From a virus: a stretch of DNA of 41,731 bases. Below the pieces are notes generated by a model. That model had not been told where the DNA came from, ran no database searches, and saw only the letters and a program-made list of their open reading frames with translations. The stretch is taken from positions 1-41,731 of the IMG/VR virus record IMGVR_UViG_3300043499_000165, one strand, 5' to 3'. Made by a program: the position numbers and the translations under genes. Shown here piece by piece: positions 39,510 through 41,731 of the stretch; position 1 is the first letter of the stretch; each line of letters opens with the position of its first letter.

Positions 39510-40591
39510 GCGGCACCTCGCGCACGTCCGGAGAGCGAGATCCCACGAGCTGCAGCAGCACGCTTCACCAGGTCGGCGAAGTAGGCCGGCGTGGACTTTC
39601 GGATCACGCCTCGGCGGCGCGCCTCGAGGGCCTCCGCCAGGGCGCATCGGATCTCGAACTCCGAGAGCCGTGATGCGAGCAGAACGAAGAACCGGCGTGA
39701 GCGCTGGTCACCGAGACTGGCGACCAGGTCATCGACGATCACCCGCTGGCGATCGCGCTCCGCCGCGTTCCGATCGTCTATCTCTTCTGCTGGAAGACTC
39801 GAAGAATCAACGTTCTCTGTACCGTTGCTTCTAACGTTTATTGCGGCCGTTTTGGCCGCTTCACTCCCCGAACCGGCGATGTCGTTGTCGCGCAGAGGTC
39901 TGAGTGAAACGGCCATTTCGGCCGGCACACCCCTGAGTGAAACGGCCGATTCGGCCCCTTCACTCTGCCCGGGTAGTGAAACGGCCATTTCGGCCGCTTC
40001 ACTATGCGCGTGCGACGGGAGTGAAACGGCCGTTTTGGCCGCTTCACCCTCTGAGGCCCGATCTCCCGGTGGGACGGCTCGGAGTCCGTCCACAGGGAAG
40101 ATCGTGGTCTGGGCCGCAAGGGCGGAGGCACGCTCGGCCTGAATCGCCAGCAGCGCAGCCTCGTCTTCGGGTGCCACGGGATCAACCAGACTGATCAGGT
40201 ATCGGTCAGGATCGCGAACAGTCCGGCCAACGGTCCGATCGAAGCGCCAGCGGCTCTCACGAACGAGGAACCCTGACGACTCCAGGCGCCGAAGAGCAGC
40301 TCGGGCCCGCTTCTCACCTCCAAGGCCTGCAGCGATAGCGAGCTCGTCCTGTGGAGGGAGCTCGAACCACGCGTCGGCACCCGGGGCACTACGGCGGGCG
40401 AACTGCGCCCGCATCCAGAGAATCAGCTGAACGGCCTCGGGCCCGAGCCGGGGCGCCCAGCGCTGCAGGAAGTACAGCGTGATCGGCAGCACCTGGTCAG
40501 GGCGCACGATCGCGTCCTGCGCGTCGGGGAACCACGGCTCCATGCGCAGCTGCTCGATCTGGGCGGTGCGATCGTCCATGACTTTGATCAT
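39506..40591 (-). CDS. Replisome organiser / initiator-like protein with internal iterons
   Basis: 361 aa, ATG 40591 (ATGA overlap). N-terminal half is a helix/winged-helix (AVQLILWMRAQFARR, PPQDELAIAAGLGGEKRARA, ALRRLESSGFLVRESRWRF), typical of phage replication initiators. The middle encodes a repeated SEAAxxAVSL motif, five times. The C-terminal helical domain (RSRRFFVLLASRLSEFEIRC) may bind the helicase. Like lambda O, the DNA encoding the repeats is itself iterated. No helicase or primase is encoded nearby. Confidence 0.7.
   Translation of the reverse strand: MIKVMDDRTAQIEQLRMEPWFPDAQDAIVRPDQVLPITLYFLQRWAPRLGPEAVQLILWMRAQFARRSAPGADAWFELPPQDELAIAAGLGGEKRARAALRRLESSGFLVRESRWRFDRTVGRTVRDPDRYLISLVDPVAPEDEAALLAIQAERASALAAQTTIFPVDGLRAVPPGDRASEGEAAKTAVSLPSHAHSEAAEMAVSLPGQSEGAESAVSLRGVPAEMAVSLRPLRDNDIAGSGSEAAKTAAINVRSNGTENVDSSSLPAEEIDDRNAAERDRQRVIVDDLVASLGDQRSRRFFVLLASRLSEFEIRCALAEALEARRRGVIRKSTPAYFADLVKRAAAARGISLSGRARGAA
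39837..40048. repeat. ori: Five iterated 29-bp palindromes: probable replication origin
   Basis: Units at 39837-39865, 39903-39931, 39936-39964, 39975-40003 and 40020-40048. Arms AGTGAAaCGGCC and GGCCGcTTCACT surround a T-rich core. The three central/right copies have both arms almost complete; the first lacks the left arm and the second lacks the right. Start spacings 66, 33, 39 and 45 bases are all multiples of three, since they also encode protein. This resembles initiator-binding iterons inside an initiator gene. Confidence 0.7.
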
Positions 40592-41091
40592 GCACTCATC
40601 TCCACCGCACCGGATCCGCTGGTTGCGCGGGTCGTACGCAACCCTCGGTAGTCGGCTACCTGCGTGTCTCTCCTGATCACGAGCACCGCGTGCCGTCTCG
40701 GAGAGATGCCGAGTCGGCGCCGGCGGCGAGCACTGCAGGTCATACTCTTGACGCGCTGCCGGGCCCGCGCGCAGCCCTCGCACCGCCGCGCGTTCTTGTG
40801 ACCAATGAACCGAAGGCTGCAGTCCATCTCGACACAGGTGCGCCACACGAAAGGCCCAGTCACTACGCCAGGGGAAGGGCGCCTCTTGAGGTCCAGGTCC
40901 TCGAGGGACTTCTTCTGGTGCGGCCACAGCCCCATATCCGCTCGCCGGCAGTCATTCCGGATCCGCAGGCGCTCGTACTGCAGGAGGCGCGCGCACCGGG
41001 AGTGATACTTCCGGTTTCGATAGCCGAAGCCGAGCGCGTGGCCGCAGAACTCGCAGGGTCGGTTGTTCACCGGTAGGCGGACGCGCTTCAC
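40588..41091 (-). CDS. Zinc-finger protein, 167 aa
   Basis: GTG 41091 overlaps the VRR-NUC stop (GTGA). Two Cys/His clusters: CEFCGHAL...HSRC near residues 13-33, and CSLRFIGHKNARRCEGC near residues 91-107. The rest is basic. Early-operon nucleic-acid binding likely. No named family. Confidence 0.65.
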   Translation of the reverse strand: MKRVRLPVNNRPCEFCGHALGFGYRNRKYHSRCARLLQYERLRIRNDCRRADMGLWPHQKKSLEDLDLKRRPSPGVVTGPFVWRTCVEMDCSLRFIGHKNARRCEGCARARQRVKSMTCSARRRRRLGISPRRHAVLVIRRDTQVADYRGLRTTRATSGSGAVEMSA

Positions 41092-41570
41092 GACTTCCCT
41101 CCCTGGATATGGCCGCGGCGGGTCTCGATATAGTCCGCCAGCTCGCCGATCTCGTGGATGGTGAGACAGATCGCGCCAGCAGCTGCGAGGCGCGAGTGCA
41201 TGCGCACCTGGGCGGGCGAGCGCTTCGCCCCGCCGGTCTTCAGCTCGAGCACGAGCATCTTTCCGTCTGGCGGTAACGCGGCAATCACGTCCGAGAACCC
41301 GCGCTGATCCCGGTTGGAGAGCAGCTCGAACCCGCCGCCTTCGCGCGGGCGTACGCGCGGCCCGGTGTGGATGGGGATAGCGGGGATGCCAGCGAAGGCC
41401 AGCAGCGAGAGCGCCCCCGCCTGGAGGCTGGTGTGCCGGCGCTGGGATCCGCCGACCGCCAGCTGCAACTCGCTCGGCCGGATGCTGCCCCGCGCGATGA
41501 TCGAGGCGCGCTTGGTGCGCGGCTCCTTCCCGGCTGGCCGCACTCGCCGACTCCAGGGCTTGAGACTCAC
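41088..41570 (-). CDS. VRR-NUC domain nuclease
   Basis: 160 aa, GTG 41570 overlapping the small upstream ORF stop (GTGA). GFSDVIAALPPDGKMLVLEL then KTGGAKRSPAQVRMHSRL is the VRR-NUC pattern: Asp (SDV), Glu-x-Lys (LELK) and Gln (PAQ), the PD-(D/E)xK active site. Early phage nuclease, often linked to replication or recombination. In the left-end sequence variant it would be fused to the zinc-knuckle protein. Confidence 0.85.
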   Translation of the reverse strand: MSLKPWSRRVRPAGKEPRTKRASIIARGSIRPSELQLAVGGSQRRHTSLQAGALSLLAFAGIPAIPIHTGPRVRPREGGGFELLSNRDQRGFSDVIAALPPDGKMLVLELKTGGAKRSPAQVRMHSRLAAAGAICLTIHEIGELADYIETRRGHIQGGKS

Positions 41571-41656
41571 GCGAACAGCTCGCGAATCTTCTGCTCGAGG
41601 CGCTGGTCGACGATCTGCTCGATCAACGCACGCAGATTGGTGGGGGTGGTCTGCAC
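41567..41656 (-). CDS. Tiny coupled helical ORF, 29 aa
   Basis: GTG 41656 to TGA 41567-41569. Helical peptide RALIEQIVDQRLEQKIRELF; stop overlaps the VRR-NUC start. Present only in the right-hand copy; missing from the 124-base left copy. Confidence 0.4.
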   Translation of the reverse strand: MQTTPTNLRALIEQIVDQRLEQKIRELFA

Positions 41657-41660
41657 GCCC

Positions 41661-41731
41661 TTACCCCCCCCCCTGTGCGGATGGCGTGCCGCTACGGCCC
41701 TTGTACTCGGGGCACTCGCGGCTGTCCTTTC
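41661..41731 (-). CDS. C-terminal end of the zinc-knuckle gene (continues from left edge)
   Basis: Reading from 41731 in the frame of the left-edge gene gives the Cys-Pro-Glu-Tyr-Lys end of the second zinc knuckle, then a short Ser/Ala/Gln and Gly-Gly-Gly tail, and TAA at 41661-41663. The Gly codons lie in the run of ten G (minus strand), so the reading of the tail depends on that count. Confidence 0.6.
   Translation of the reverse strand, partial: KDSRECPEYKGRSGTPSAQGGG

Larger units (their letters stand above)
41488..41731. repeat. Right copy of terminal overlap, carrying 120 extra bases
   Basis: This 244-base copy equals the left-end 124 bases plus an internal 120-base block (41565-41684). 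That block holds a run of ten C, the stop codon of the zinc-knuckle gene, a 29-codon ORF and the start of the VRR-NUC gene. The right copy gives a normal coupled gene order, so it is probably the true arrangement. Confidence 0.9.

Noticed and set aside
39837-40048. A CRISPR array
   Set aside because: Spacers are short and irregular, repeats are palindromic and lie in a coding frame, and no cas gene is near.

Overview
The window is a nearly complete, GC-rich temperate siphovirus-type phage (or prophage) genome with a lambda-like set of packaging, head and tail genes. The first 124 bases recur at the right end, so the molecule closes into a circle of about 41.6 kb. The two copies of the overlap differ by one 120-base block. 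The host is not stated. A Met-tRNA(CAT) 3' half beside the integrase looks like attP. A secreted protein with a FlgD/type-9-secretion-like C-terminal domain suggests a diderm host of the FCB/Gemmatimonadota/Eisenbacteria kind, but this is inference.

Layout. Nearly everything is read on the minus strand, in tightly coupled runs with ATGA, GTGA or TGATG start/stop overlaps. From attP (6908-6957) leftward comes an early run: a small membrane protein, a ParB-like protein, tiny ORFs, a HerA-like ATPase, a Cys-rich peptide, a coiled-coil protein, a putative TIM-barrel glycosidase, small ORFs and a double zinc-knuckle protein. The run passes through the circle junction to a VRR-NUC nuclease (41088-41570), a zinc-finger protein and a replisome organiser (39506-40591). 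That last gene carries five 29-bp palindromic iterons, the probable replication origin. Then come a gpZ-like protein, a non-coding zone full of palindromes (38100-38340), a small ParB-like protein, terminase small subunit, DUF4031, terminase large subunit, a possible beta-grasp protein and a RadC/JAMM protein.

The only large plus-strand block (29031-32268) holds a gpW-like connector, the portal, a secreted protein and small ORFs. It is inverted relative to the rest of the head module. The minus strand then continues with a GTA-type head-spike base protein, two signal-peptide proteins, a protease/major-capsid fusion, head-tail joining and terminator proteins, tail tube, G/GT chaperones with a TTTTTTC frameshift site, tape measure, tail-tip proteins, a beta-helix tailspike, a Zn ribbon, a Fis-like HTH protein, a GH108 endolysin, a holin-like protein and a spanin-like protein.

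The lysogeny region (7051-9409) has a tyrosine integrase, an XRE-type repressor, a second small HTH protein, and a divergent plus-strand pair (lipoprotein plus zinc-ribbon membrane protein) that looks like a lysogenic-conversion cargo. No polymerase, primase or helicase is seen, so replication presumably recruits host machinery through the organiser. All functional names come from reading the protein sequences by eye; no database search was run.
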